6,459 nt of DNA. Origin: Bacteroidetes bacterium UBA2322 (lineage in GTDB: Bacteria > Bacteroidota > Bacteroidia > Chitinophagales > UBA2359). The stretch's first letter is position 1. Every line of letters begins with the position of its first letter. The stretch is taken from contig DDVC01000081.1 in assembly GCA_002345145.1 (NCBI GenBank), positions 1 to 6,459 of the forward strand, written 5' to 3'. Below are positions 1 through 6,432 of this stretch, in pieces. Under the pieces are notes generated by a model that saw only the letters and a program-made list of their open reading frames with translations, did no database searches and had not been told where the DNA came from. A program made the translations under genes and the position numbers.

Positions 1-28
1 AAATTACCAACAATTTAACCTCATTACA

Positions 29-481
29 ATGACCCTTGCACCACCCGTTACCGTTGCCATAGGCTCTGACCATGCCGGCTTTGAATACAAAGAAGCTATT
101 AAACAACACCTGCAAACCGCAAAATACCATGTTATAGACATGGGCGCTTATAGCCCCGATTCGGTAGATTACCCCGATTTTGCCCACCCCGTAGCACAAG
201 CTGTAACAGACGGTACTGCCCAATTTGGCGTGCTTATTTGCGGCAGCGCCAACGGTGTGGCTATGGCTGCCAATAAACATGCCGGCGCAAGAGCGGCTAT
301 CTGCTGGCAAACGGATATAACTGCCCTTGCCCGTACCCATAACAATGCCAACATTATTTGTTTGCCTGCCCGATTTGTGGCATTGCATTATGCTATTCAA
401 ATGACCGACTTGTTTTTAACTACACCCTTTGAAGGTGGCAGACACCAAAATCGGGTAAATAAAATTGCCTGCGGCAGGTAA
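29..481 (+). CDS. rpiB: Ribose-5-phosphate isomerase B (RpiB/LacAB family)
   Basis: This cytosolic enzyme interconverts ribulose-5-phosphate and ribose-5-phosphate in the non-oxidative pentose phosphate pathway. The 150-residue product matches the family length (E. coli RpiB is about 149). Visible landmarks, in order, are GSDHAGFEYK (residues 12-21, with the substrate-binding Asp14-His15), DYPDFA (47-52), the catalytic-cysteine loop ICGSANG (70-76, Cys71 in the place of the E. coli catalytic Cys), AANKHAGARAA (80-90), THNNANIICLPARF (103-116, His104 in the place of the E. coli active-site His) and the C-terminal EGGRHQNRV. The ATG at 29 puts the DH motif at the usual distance from the N-terminus; no Shine-Dalgarno is seen. 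The loop reads CGSANG, where many relatives have CGSGNG or CGTGxG. The related LacA/LacB galactose-6-phosphate isomerases are the main alternative, but nothing around it suggests a lactose operon. The maltokinase gene follows 79 bases downstream on the same strand. Confidence 0.93.
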   Translation: MTLAPPVTVAIGSDHAGFEYKEAIKQHLQTAKYHVIDMGAYSPDSVDYPDFAHPVAQAVTDGTAQFGVLICGSANGVAMAANKHAGARAAICWQTDITALARTHNNANIICLPARFVALHYAIQMTDLFLTTPFEGGRHQNRVNKIACGR

Positions 482-560
482 GTTGCGCATCGGGCTTGCC
501 CCTTCTGTTTTTAAACATACCCCATCTTTTACCGCTCCACCTTTTACCACGCATATTTTT

Positions 561-2210
561 ATGATTATCTCTTCGCCTATTACCACCGACAATACCTGGG
601 AAACCCTGTTTGAAGACGAAGCCGTAGTTACACACCTTACCCAAAGCGTTTTTCCGGCTTACCTGCAAGAGTGCCGCTGGTTTGCCGCCAAAGCCATTGG
701 CATTAAACAGGTGCATATTTACCAACGCCTAACTTTTGAAGTGCAGGAAGACCGCCCTGTATATATGCTTATTTTGGAGGTAATGCCCCAAATGGGGTTG
801 GCACAGCGTTATTTTTTACCCCTTGCATTTGTGCCCAAACCTGCCGAAACCGACCTGCCTACCGCCTCGCTTATTACTGCCATAGTGGTAAACGGCGAAA
901 ACGGTGTGCTTGCCGATGCTTTGTTTACCTCGGCTTTCAGGCAACAACTTTTTGTTCACCTGCTCAATAATGATGATGTGCCGGCTTCCGAAACCGGTGT
1001 TTTGCGGTTTTTGCGCGGCGCTGCCCTTAAAAGCCTGCTTACCGCGCGTGAACTAAACATCAACATAACCTCGCGCGTGCTGGGGGTTGACCAAAGCAAT
1101 ACTTCTGTGGTTTACAACGAACAATTTTTTCTTAAAATTTACCGCCGGCTTTTTAGCAACCCTAACCCTGACTCAGAGGTTACTTACTTTCTTACTGAGC
1201 GGGTGGGTTTTAAGTACTCGCCCAAGTTTGCAGGCAGTATTACCCTTAAACAAAAAAATGCTGCCGATGTATCGGTTGCCCTTATGCAGGAACGCATAGA
1301 TAACAAAGGCGATGCATGGCCATGGCTGTTAGAACATATTTTGCAATACTTTAAACGTATTGAAGAGCGCCAAACCGATACCGATACCATTGAGCAGGTA
1401 AAACTGCTGCAACCCATGCGTATTAGGCATCTTACCGATAATTTGGTTTCGCTCATCGGGTTTGATGTGCTAAAAAAAATTCAACTGCTGGCGCGTCGCA
1501 CTGCCCAAATGCACATTGCCTTATCGGCAGATAAACAAGATGCCCGATTTGCCCCGCAACCCTTTAACAGCGATTATACCGTTTGGCTCAAAAACCGCCT
1601 CCTGCACCAGTTTAACTCCCGATGCGAGCTGGTAGAAGGCAGCCTAAGCCGCCTGAGCGGGTTGGCGCTTGAACATGCCAAAGCATTTTTGCAGCAAAAA
1701 CAGGATATGGTAAACCGCATTCTTAGTTTTGACGAGCAGCATCTTACCGGCTTGCGTATTCGGGTGCATGGCGATTACCACTTAGGGCAGGTATTGGTAA
1801 CCCCCGCCGATGATTTTGTGATATTGGATTTTGAGGGAGAGCCCGAAAGCCCCATGCACGACCGAAAGGTGAAACAATCGCCTCTTAAAGATGTGGCGGG
1901 CATGTTCAGGTCGTTTCATTATGCCGTTTATGCCACTATTTTTAATGAGCAGAATGTTTTGTCTTACCCTCGCCAAAAACTGTTTGCCGCCGGCGAAAAA
2001 TACTATGCCGCCTTAGTATCGGTATTTTTAAGAACTTATATACAGGTAGCCCAAAAACATGGGCTGGATATTGGTTATCTGCCCGAAGTTAAATACCTGT
2101 TGGAGTATTTGCTCTTAGAAAAAGCCGTTTACGAGCTGGGTTATGAACTCAACTACCGCCCTACTTGGGCTATTATTCCGCTGCAAGGGGTAATGCAGTT
2201 GCTTAAATAA
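561..2210 (+). CDS. mak: Stand-alone maltokinase (aminoglycoside phosphotransferase-like fold)
   Basis: Maltokinase phosphorylates maltose with ATP to give maltose-1-phosphate, the donor used by GlgE to build alpha-1,4-glucan; it is cytosolic. From the ATG at 561 the protein has 549 residues. It opens with a maltokinase N-terminal cap-like segment (FPAYLQECRWFAAKA, residues 31-45, with the typical RWF at 39-41). The N-lobe ATP-binding lysine is probably Lys192 in FLKIYRR, followed by the NPNPDSEV stretch with Glu206. The catalytic loop is RVHGDYHLGQV (His403-Gly-Asp405), and the metal-binding DFEGEP starts at Asp423. The KQSPLKDVAGMFRSF block after it is a strong maltokinase signature. The reading frame stays open upstream to a TTG at 465 inside rpiB, but the 32 extra residues do not look conserved, so I prefer the ATG. 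At about 550 residues it is longer than actinobacterial Pep2 (about 455) and closer in size to the maltokinase half of TreS-Mak fusions. No treS or glgE gene is visible nearby. Probably in one transcript with rpiB. Confidence 0.88.
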   Translation: MIISSPITTDNTWETLFEDEAVVTHLTQSVFPAYLQECRWFAAKAIGIKQVHIYQRLTFEVQEDRPVYMLILEVMPQMGLAQRYFLPLAFVPKPAETDLPTASLITAIVVNGENGVLADALFTSAFRQQLFVHLLNNDDVPASETGVLRFLRGAALKSLLTARELNINITSRVLGVDQSNTSVVYNEQFFLKIYRRLFSNPNPDSEVTYFLTERVGFKYSPKFAGSITLKQKNAADVSVALMQERIDNKGDAWPWLLEHILQYFKRIEERQTDTDTIEQVKLLQPMRIRHLTDNLVSLIGFDVLKKIQLLARRTAQMHIALSADKQDARFAPQPFNSDYTVWLKNRLLHQFNSRCELVEGSLSRLSGLALEHAKAFLQQKQDMVNRILSFDEQHLTGLRIRVHGDYHLGQVLVTPADDFVILDFEGEPESPMHDRKVKQSPLKDVAGMFRSFHYAVYATIFNEQNVLSYPRQKLFAAGEKYYAALVSVFLRTYIQVAQKHGLDIGYLPEVKYLLEYLLLEKAVYELGYELNYRPTWAIIPLQGVMQLLK

Positions 2211-2258
2211 CTATGTAAACGGATAATCCGCCCACAGCAAGTTGCCTTGCAGGCTGCA

Positions 2259-2279
2259 TAAGTAGTAAGTAACTACTTA
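2259..2279. terminator. 8-bp stem-loop just downstream of the maltokinase gene
   Basis: The arms taagtagt (2259-2266) and actactta (2272-2279) pair perfectly around the 5-base loop aagta, 48 bases past the maltokinase stop. The position suits a 3'-end or terminator structure. However, the stem is AT-rich and no run of T follows, so it is not a classical intrinsic terminator; it may only be an RNA-stabilising hairpin or chance. Confidence 0.35.
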
Positions 2280-2324
2280 GGTACTTAGACTAAATTGGTA
2301 AGATTTTGCTCCATACTTTATTTC

Positions 2325-2348
2325 ACGCAAAGACGCAAAGGCGCAAAA
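2325..2348 (+). repeat. Three tandem octamers of the CGCAAAG type
   Basis: Three consecutive 8-base units read acgcaaag, acgcaaag and gcgcaaaa, followed by an A-rich stretch. Arrays of this kind (cgcaaagacgcaaag...) recur between genes in many bacterial genomes, including Bacteroidota; this is from memory and was not searched. Their function is not settled. Here the array is short and probably a remnant copy of a dispersed repeat. Confidence 0.75.
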
Positions 2349-2359
2349 AAAGAGAGGGT

Positions 2360-2375
2360 ATTAGTAGCTACTAAT
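2360..2375. repeat. Perfect 16-bp palindrome
   Basis: The sequence attagtag joined to ctactaat is its own reverse complement with no spacer, and is followed by tttaaaaaa. It lies between the octamer array and the ATCTGTG motifs. It could be a protein-binding dyad or part of a dispersed repeat. Its agtag/ctact core is also present in the arms of the hairpin at 2259-2279. Confidence 0.7.
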
Positions 2376-2383
2376 TTTAAAAA

Positions 2384-2418
2384 ATCTGTGCAAATCAGCT
2401 CCATCGGTGTTATCTGTG
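2384..2418 (+). repeat. Two ATCTGTG direct repeats
   Basis: The heptamer atctgtg occurs at 2384-2390 and 2412-2418, 28 bases apart, with variable sequence between. Degenerate atctgtg strings often accompany cgcaaag octamers in intergenic repeats of Bacteroidota (recalled, not searched). I therefore read this as the second half of the same decayed dispersed element that starts at about 2321. Confidence 0.45.
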
Positions 2419-2538
2419 TGCTAATTGCTGCCGGTTTTTAGCTCATGTAGGCACACGGACTTTGTGTGTCATTTTACCTCAAATTGGGGGTTACACCCGT
2501 TGCCTAAAAACATCGGGCAAAACGGGCATGGGCAGCGG

Positions 2539-4374
2539 TTACACTATTTCGGGCGTTTCTTCAAACTGTAGTTTGAGCAGGTATTGGTACATGCCGCCCT
2601 GTTTGGCAGCCAGTTGGTTATGGGCGCCTTGTTCTACAATTTCGCCGCTGCTGAGTACGTAAATAACATCTACCTTGCGAATGGTAGATAACCGGTGGGC
2701 AATAATAATGGTAGTGCGGTTTTCCATAAGTCGGTCTAAGGCTTCCTGCACCAATCTTTCCGATTCGGCATCAAGAGAGCTGGTTGCTTCATCTAAAATG
2801 AGGATGGCGGGGTCTTTTAAAATGGCGCGGGCAATGGCTATGCGCTGCCGCTGACCGCCCGAAAGTTTTACCCCCCGCTCGCCTACCAGCGTATTTAACC
2901 CCTGCGGAAAACTGTTAATAAACTCCCAAGCATTGGCTTTTTGGGCTGCCGCCACCACTTCTTCATGGGTGGCACCGGGTTTGCCGTATAAAATGTTTTC
3001 TTTTATGGTGCCGCCAAACAGCATTACCTCTTGTGGCACAATGCCTATATGGCTGCGCAGTTGGGTAATATTTAGTTGGTTTATATTGTGTCCGTCTATG
3101 GTAATACTGCCGCTTTCAATGGGGTAAAGCCGCATAAGCAACTGCACAATGGTAGATTTGCCGGCACCGCTTGCGCCTACCAGCGCTACTTTTTCGCCTT
3201 GTTTTATGGTAAGCGATAGGTTTTTGAGTACGGTAATGTCTTGTCGGGTAGGGTAGGCAAAGCGCACGTTTTGGTACTGCACATTGCCCCTGAGCAATAT
3301 GCCTGCCGGTGGTGTTGCCTCATCGGGCAATAGGGCAACTTCTACGGGTTCGTTGAGCAGTTCTACTACCCGCTCCGATGCGCCAAGGGCTTTTTGAAGA
3401 TTACCGTATAAATCGCCCATGCCGCCTATTGCGCCGCCTATAAATACGGTATAAAGTATAAACCTAATGAGTTCGCCCACCGTAAGGCTGCCCGCTTGCA
3501 CCAGCCATGCCCCGTACCAAAGCACCACTACTATGCCCCCAAATACTGCCGATATAAGAAAGGTAACAAATGCGCCTCTGTACTTGGCAGTGCGCATGGC
3601 TATGTTTACCACCTGCCCAATGGCTTGGTTGTAGCGTTGGGTTTCAAATTTTTCATTGGTAAAAACCTTTACCGCTTGTATAGATTGCAGGGTTTCTTCT
3701 ACCACCACGCCGGCAGCGGCAAGGGCATCTTGCGCCTGTTTGCTCATTTTGCGTATATATTTACCAAAAAATATAGCCACTACTATTGCCACCGGAAACG
3801 TGGCAAGCATAACCAGCGTAAGCCGCCACGAGGTAAAACCTATTATGGCAAGCCCTATAATTAAAGTAGCTATTTGCCTGAAAAACTCGGCAAGGTTAAT
3901 AGATATGGCATCTTGCAACTGGGTAATATCGGCGCTCAGGCGGCTGGTAAGCTCGCCCACGCGGCGCTGTTCATAAAACTGCATGGGTAATGATATGAGC
4001 CGAGCATACACATCGCGCCTAATATCTGCCATAGTATGCTCGCTTACGTAGGCAAAAAGCACTATGCGTATAAACGAAAAAATGCTTTGCACCAATAGTA
4101 TTGCCAGCAGCGCCCAGCCCAACTGCTGCAAACTAAACGGGGTAATGCCTTGTGCCGAATCGGCAAGCAAACTGGCTATATACGGAAATGCTAACGATGA
4201 CAGGGTGGATAGCGCTAAAAATAATAACCCGATGCTAAACCTGCCCCTATACCGTAGCACATACTTAAAAATATGCCAAAATTTACTTAGTTGCTTTGTA
4301 TTTACCCTATTGCCTGTGTTGGCATTGGTAATTGCAGGCTCGGTATCAGTGTTGGCGGGGGGTGGGGTGGTCAT
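2539..4374 (-). CDS. ABC exporter half-transporter, permease fused to ATPase (MsbA/ABCB-like)
   Basis: This is an inner-membrane exporter subunit that should work as a homodimer, coupling ATP hydrolysis to export of an unidentified lipid, drug or peptide-like cargo. From the ATG at 4374 it has 611 residues, the usual size for a half-transporter. A polar Thr/Pro/Asn-rich tail of about 30 residues comes first. Six hydrophobic segments follow, at roughly 46-72, 84-112, 165-183, 184-205, 268-290 and 299-320. The ATPase domain shows the A-loop Tyr374, Walker A GASGAGKST (400-408, Lys406), Q-loop Gln448, signature LSGGQ (504-508), Walker B ILILDE (524-529, Asp528-Glu529) and H-loop His560. All catalytic residues are present, so it should be active. 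The frame extends to a TTG at 4428, but those 18 extra residues would be unusual and the ATG is preferred. It is convergent with the maltokinase gene and divergent from the hydrolases, hence a single-gene transcript in this window. MsbA itself is possible, but the cargo cannot be told from sequence. Confidence 0.93.
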   Translation of the reverse strand: MTTPPPANTDTEPAITNANTGNRVNTKQLSKFWHIFKYVLRYRGRFSIGLLFLALSTLSSLAFPYIASLLADSAQGITPFSLQQLGWALLAILLVQSIFSFIRIVLFAYVSEHTMADIRRDVYARLISLPMQFYEQRRVGELTSRLSADITQLQDAISINLAEFFRQIATLIIGLAIIGFTSWRLTLVMLATFPVAIVVAIFFGKYIRKMSKQAQDALAAAGVVVEETLQSIQAVKVFTNEKFETQRYNQAIGQVVNIAMRTAKYRGAFVTFLISAVFGGIVVVLWYGAWLVQAGSLTVGELIRFILYTVFIGGAIGGMGDLYGNLQKALGASERVVELLNEPVEVALLPDEATPPAGILLRGNVQYQNVRFAYPTRQDITVLKNLSLTIKQGEKVALVGASGAGKSTIVQLLMRLYPIESGSITIDGHNINQLNITQLRSHIGIVPQEVMLFGGTIKENILYGKPGATHEEVVAAAQKANAWEFINSFPQGLNTLVGERGVKLSGGQRQRIAIARAILKDPAILILDEATSSLDAESERLVQEALDRLMENRTTIIIAHRLSTIRKVDVIYVLSSGEIVEQGAHNQLAAKQGGMYQYLLKLQFEETPEIV

Positions 4375-4550
4375 AGTTTGGTAGTGCGTAATGCGTTGCA
4401 GGGGTAAAAAAAACCTTGTAAGTAACAACCTTACCTTACATTGGGTTTACAACAGCGGGTTTTATGAAAAAGCGTAGCAAACAAAAACCTCATTTAATGG
4501 GTTCTTACCGCGTTAGCCTTTTGCGTCTTTCTATGCATACATAACAGCAA

Positions 4551-4577
4551 GGCAGGTAAAGCCACTGCCGGTTTTTT
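4551..4577 (+). terminator. Terminator-like short hairpin followed by six T
   Basis: ggcag (4551-4555) can pair with ctgcc (4565-4569) across a 9-base loop, and gg then tttttt (4572-4577) follows. The shape resembles an intrinsic terminator on the + strand, but the stem is only 5 bp. No + strand gene lies just upstream, so if real it would act in the leader of the hydrolase gene or end an unseen short RNA. Confidence 0.25.
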
Positions 4578-4600
4578 GAGCGCAAACTTCATAAAAACCG
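4569..4600. repeat. 8-bp inverted repeat in the leader region
   Basis: cggttttt (4569-4576) and aaaaaccg (4593-4600) are exact inverted copies separated by 16 bases. The left arm shares base 4569 and the T-run with the terminator-like hairpin at 4551-4577, so the two structures would compete in an RNA. It could instead be an operator for either divergent gene. Confidence 0.4.
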
Positions 4601-4610
4601 CCCAAAACAG

Positions 4611-4618
4611 TACCTTAG
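4611..4618 (+). promoter_or_regulatory. Candidate Bacteroidota -7 promoter element
   Basis: TAccTTaG, followed by ca, matches five of the six fixed bases of TAnnTTTG. It lies 58 bases before the hydrolase ATG, giving a leader of about 50 bases. No TTTG sits at the expected -33 spacing (the nearest, at 4574-4577, is too far), so this is a weak call. Confidence 0.3.
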
Positions 4619-4675
4619 CAGCCTATTTGCCCCCGCCCTACCCCTATAAACCAAACTAAACCCTCTCTGCCATTT

Positions 4676-5512
4676 ATGTGGATTACGGTAATTTTGCTCA
4701 TAATACTACTGTATGGCTTGGCTTGCTTAGGGGTTTACCTGCTGCAAGAGTGGTTTATTTTTAGACCCGAAAAGCTGCCACCCGATTTTAAATACCAATA
4801 CGAATACCCGTTTGAAGAGTTTTTTTTATACCCCGAACCCCAAGCGGTTATTAACGGATTGCTTTTTAAACTGCCCCGCTCAAAAGGCGTTATTTTTTAT
4901 GTAAAAGGCAACTCGCGCAGCGTAAAAGGCTGGGGTAAATTTGCCCGAGATTTTTTGGGTAAAGATTATGACTTTTACATGATTGATTACAGGGGGTTTG
5001 GCAAAAGCCGAGGTAAGCGCTCCGAAAATGCCATTTACCACGATTGCCAAATGGCATATAACCACCTTAAAACCCTATATCCCGAAGAAAAAATCATTAT
5101 TTACGGCAGGTCTATGGGCTCAGGGTTTGCCACCTATATTGCCGCACAAAACCAACCGCAAAAACTCATTTTAGACTCGCCCTACTATAATTTTTTAGAA
5201 ACGGCGCGCCGGTTTGTGCCTTTTTTACCCGTTGCACAACTCATTAAATACCACATTCGTACCGATTGGTGGATGCCTAAGGTAAAATGCCCCGTTTTTA
5301 TTTTGCATGGCACCAAAGACCGGCTTATCCCTTTTAAATCGGGTAAAAAACTGTCGCAGCTCAACCAAAACGGCACCCTCATTCCTATTGAAGACGCCGG
5401 ACATAATAACCTGCCCCGCTTTGCCGCCTACCACGACCACCTCTATGCCATTTTAAACGGCGTGCAAAGACGATACATGTATAACAGCGGCATTAAAGCA
5501 TCTTATGATTAA
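4676..5512 (+). CDS. Membrane-anchored alpha/beta hydrolase, BEM46/ABHD-like (first tandem copy)
   Basis: This is a serine hydrolase of unknown substrate, likely an esterase, lipase or thioesterase, tethered by one N-terminal hydrophobic helix (residues about 2-24). The 278-residue protein shows GVIFYVKGN (71-79), MIDYRGFGKSRG (102-113), the nucleophile elbow GRSMG (144-148, Ser146), the acid in HGTKDRLIP (Asp215) and the catalytic His243 in GHNNL, so the triad is complete. The strand-3 motif that normally reads HGN, and contributes to the oxyanion hole, is Lys77-Gly-Asn here. By eye it shares about 45% identity with the next gene over roughly 215 residues, which indicates tandem duplication. 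The ATG at 4676 puts the hydrophobic helix at the very N-terminus. Its stop is 68 bases before the second copy, so the two are probably co-transcribed. The last 15 or so residues (after LNGVQRR) are not shared with the paralogue. Confidence 0.88.
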   Translation: MWITVILLIILLYGLACLGVYLLQEWFIFRPEKLPPDFKYQYEYPFEEFFLYPEPQAVINGLLFKLPRSKGVIFYVKGNSRSVKGWGKFARDFLGKDYDFYMIDYRGFGKSRGKRSENAIYHDCQMAYNHLKTLYPEEKIIIYGRSMGSGFATYIAAQNQPQKLILDSPYYNFLETARRFVPFLPVAQLIKYHIRTDWWMPKVKCPVFILHGTKDRLIPFKSGKKLSQLNQNGTLIPIEDAGHNNLPRFAAYHDHLYAILNGVQRRYMYNSGIKASYD

Positions 5513-5580
5513 CCAACTTTATGCGCCTTTCTTATACCTGCGCCCTACTACCATTTTCCCATTTGTAAAATTGCCCACCC

Positions 5581-6432
5581 GTGATAAAAAAAATACTGCG
5601 CTATCTATCTGTTGGGTTACTAACCGTTTCGGGTTTAGTGGGGTTAGCAGTATGGTGTCAGGAGTGCATTTTGTTGTTTCCTATTCCGTTGGCACAAAAT
5701 CATCGGTACAAATTTGCGCATGGAGCGCCGTTTGAAGAACTCTTTTTTTATAGAGGCGACAGTGTAACCCTTAATGCCCTGCATTTTACCGTACCACAGC
5801 CGCGCGGACTTATTTTTTACCTGCACGGAAACGCCAGCAACCTGCAACGGTACGGTAAATTTGCTTCCGATTTTACGCAAAAAGGCTATAATGTACTCAT
5901 GTACGATTACCGAAATTTTGGCAAAAGCAGGGGTAAACTAAGCGAAGCCTCTTTTTATGCCGATGCTCAATGGTTATACGATACCGTTTTAGCCCGATAC
6001 GGGTATGAGCAGCAGCAGGTAGTAATATATGGGCGCTCATTAGGCTCCGGCATAGCCGCCAAGTTAGCCGCCCAAAACCGTCCGCTTGCGCTTATGCTCG
6101 AAACCCCCTACTACAATATAGCCGATGTAGCCCGCCGCCGGGTGCCGTTTTTACCCTATGAACGCTGGCTAAGGTATCATTTTAGAACCGACCTATGGAT
6201 AAAACAGGTTAAATGCCCCATTTACATTTTTCATGGCACACATGATGGGGTAGTACCTTACGCATCGGGACAGCAGCTAAAACCCTATGTGGCAAATCCG
6301 CAGCATTTTATCACCATTCCGCGCGGCAGGCACAATAATTTGCGCACATTTGAGCAGTATCACCAAGCATTGAGCGCATTTTTGCAAGAGCTAAATGCCG
6401 GTGGCGGGGAAGTGAAAAGTGAAAAGTTATGA
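5581..6432 (+). CDS. Membrane-anchored alpha/beta hydrolase, BEM46/ABHD-like (second tandem copy)
   Basis: This is a paralogue of the preceding gene with the same layout: a basic start (MIKKILR), a hydrophobic anchor at about 9-34, then the hydrolase domain. It has the canonical FYLHGN (79-84, His82), MYDYRNFGKSRG (107-118), nucleophile GRSLG (151-155, Ser153), Asp222 in HGTHDGVVP and His251 in RHNNL, so it should be a competent serine hydrolase with unknown substrate. The start is a GTG. An in-frame TAA at 5566-5568 closes the frame upstream and the next Met is at residue 107, so the GTG is the only start that keeps the membrane anchor. The 283-residue length fits the family. The C-terminal codons for VKSEKL and the TGA stop lie inside a heptamer tandem repeat, so the tail after about residue 272 is probably acquired and not functional. 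No separate promoter is evident in the 68-base gap. Confidence 0.88.
   Translation: MIKKILRYLSVGLLTVSGLVGLAVWCQECILLFPIPLAQNHRYKFAHGAPFEELFFYRGDSVTLNALHFTVPQPRGLIFYLHGNASNLQRYGKFASDFTQKGYNVLMYDYRNFGKSRGKLSEASFYADAQWLYDTVLARYGYEQQQVVIYGRSLGSGIAAKLAAQNRPLALMLETPYYNIADVARRRVPFLPYERWLRYHFRTDLWIKQVKCPIYIFHGTHDGVVPYASGQQLKPYVANPQHFITIPRGRHNNLRTFEQYHQALSAFLQELNAGGGEVKSEKL

Larger units (their letters stand above)
2211..2538. other. Convergent spacer without a gene, rich in short repeats
   Basis: This 328-base stretch lies between the 3' ends of the maltokinase gene (+) and the ABC exporter gene (-). No convincing coding frame lies in it. It holds an 8-bp hairpin, a triple octamer repeat, a 16-bp palindrome and two ATCTGTG copies, each listed separately. 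The part nearest the exporter (about 2441-2538) has only weak dyads such as cacac/gtgtg (2452-2456 with 2464-2468). I see no hairpin with a clear T-tract that would serve as a strong intrinsic terminator in either direction. Confidence 0.7.
4375..4675. promoter_or_regulatory. Divergent intergenic region between the ABC exporter and hydrolase genes
   Basis: This 301-base spacer should carry promoters for the exporter (-) and for the hydrolase pair (+). A near-match to the Bacteroidota -7 box lies at 4611-4618 on the + strand. On the - strand the best candidate is TAAGGTTG (4426-4433), one base from TAnnTTTG, with no TTTG at the proper upstream distance. Two overlapping dyads occupy 4551-4600. 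No gene is convincing; the longest small frame with a start is 32 codons. Confidence 0.5.

Noticed and set aside
465..481. Small dyad over the rpiB stop codon (ttgcctg / caggtaa).
   Set aside because: The stem is short, includes a G-T pair and has no T-run after it; likely chance within coding sequence.
465..560. Upstream extension of the maltokinase to a TTG start inside rpiB.
   Set aside because: It would add 32 residues with no resemblance to the maltokinase cap, use a rarer start and overlap rpiB by 17 bases; the ATG at 561 fits the domain boundary better.
2325..2348. Possible start of a CRISPR array.
   Set aside because: Units are 8 bases long with no spacers and no cas genes nearby.
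2462..2662. A + strand frame of 66 codons running into the exporter gene.
   Set aside because: It starts at a non-ATG codon and most of it is antisense to conserved ABC exporter sequence; composition suggests a shadow frame.
3496..3976. Two overlapping + strand frames of over 100 codons antisense to the exporter transmembrane domain.
   Set aside because: They lie entirely opposite a well-supported gene and have no recognisable motifs.
4375..4428. Upstream extension of the ABC exporter to a TTG start.
   Set aside because: It adds 18 residues before an ATG that already gives a full-length 611-residue half-transporter.
4494..4592. A 32-codon frame on the - strand beginning MKFALKKPAVALPALLLC, resembling a signal peptide.
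   Set aside because: It is very short, has no family resemblance and no ribosome site, and overlaps the dyads; a hydrophobic run of this length can arise by chance.
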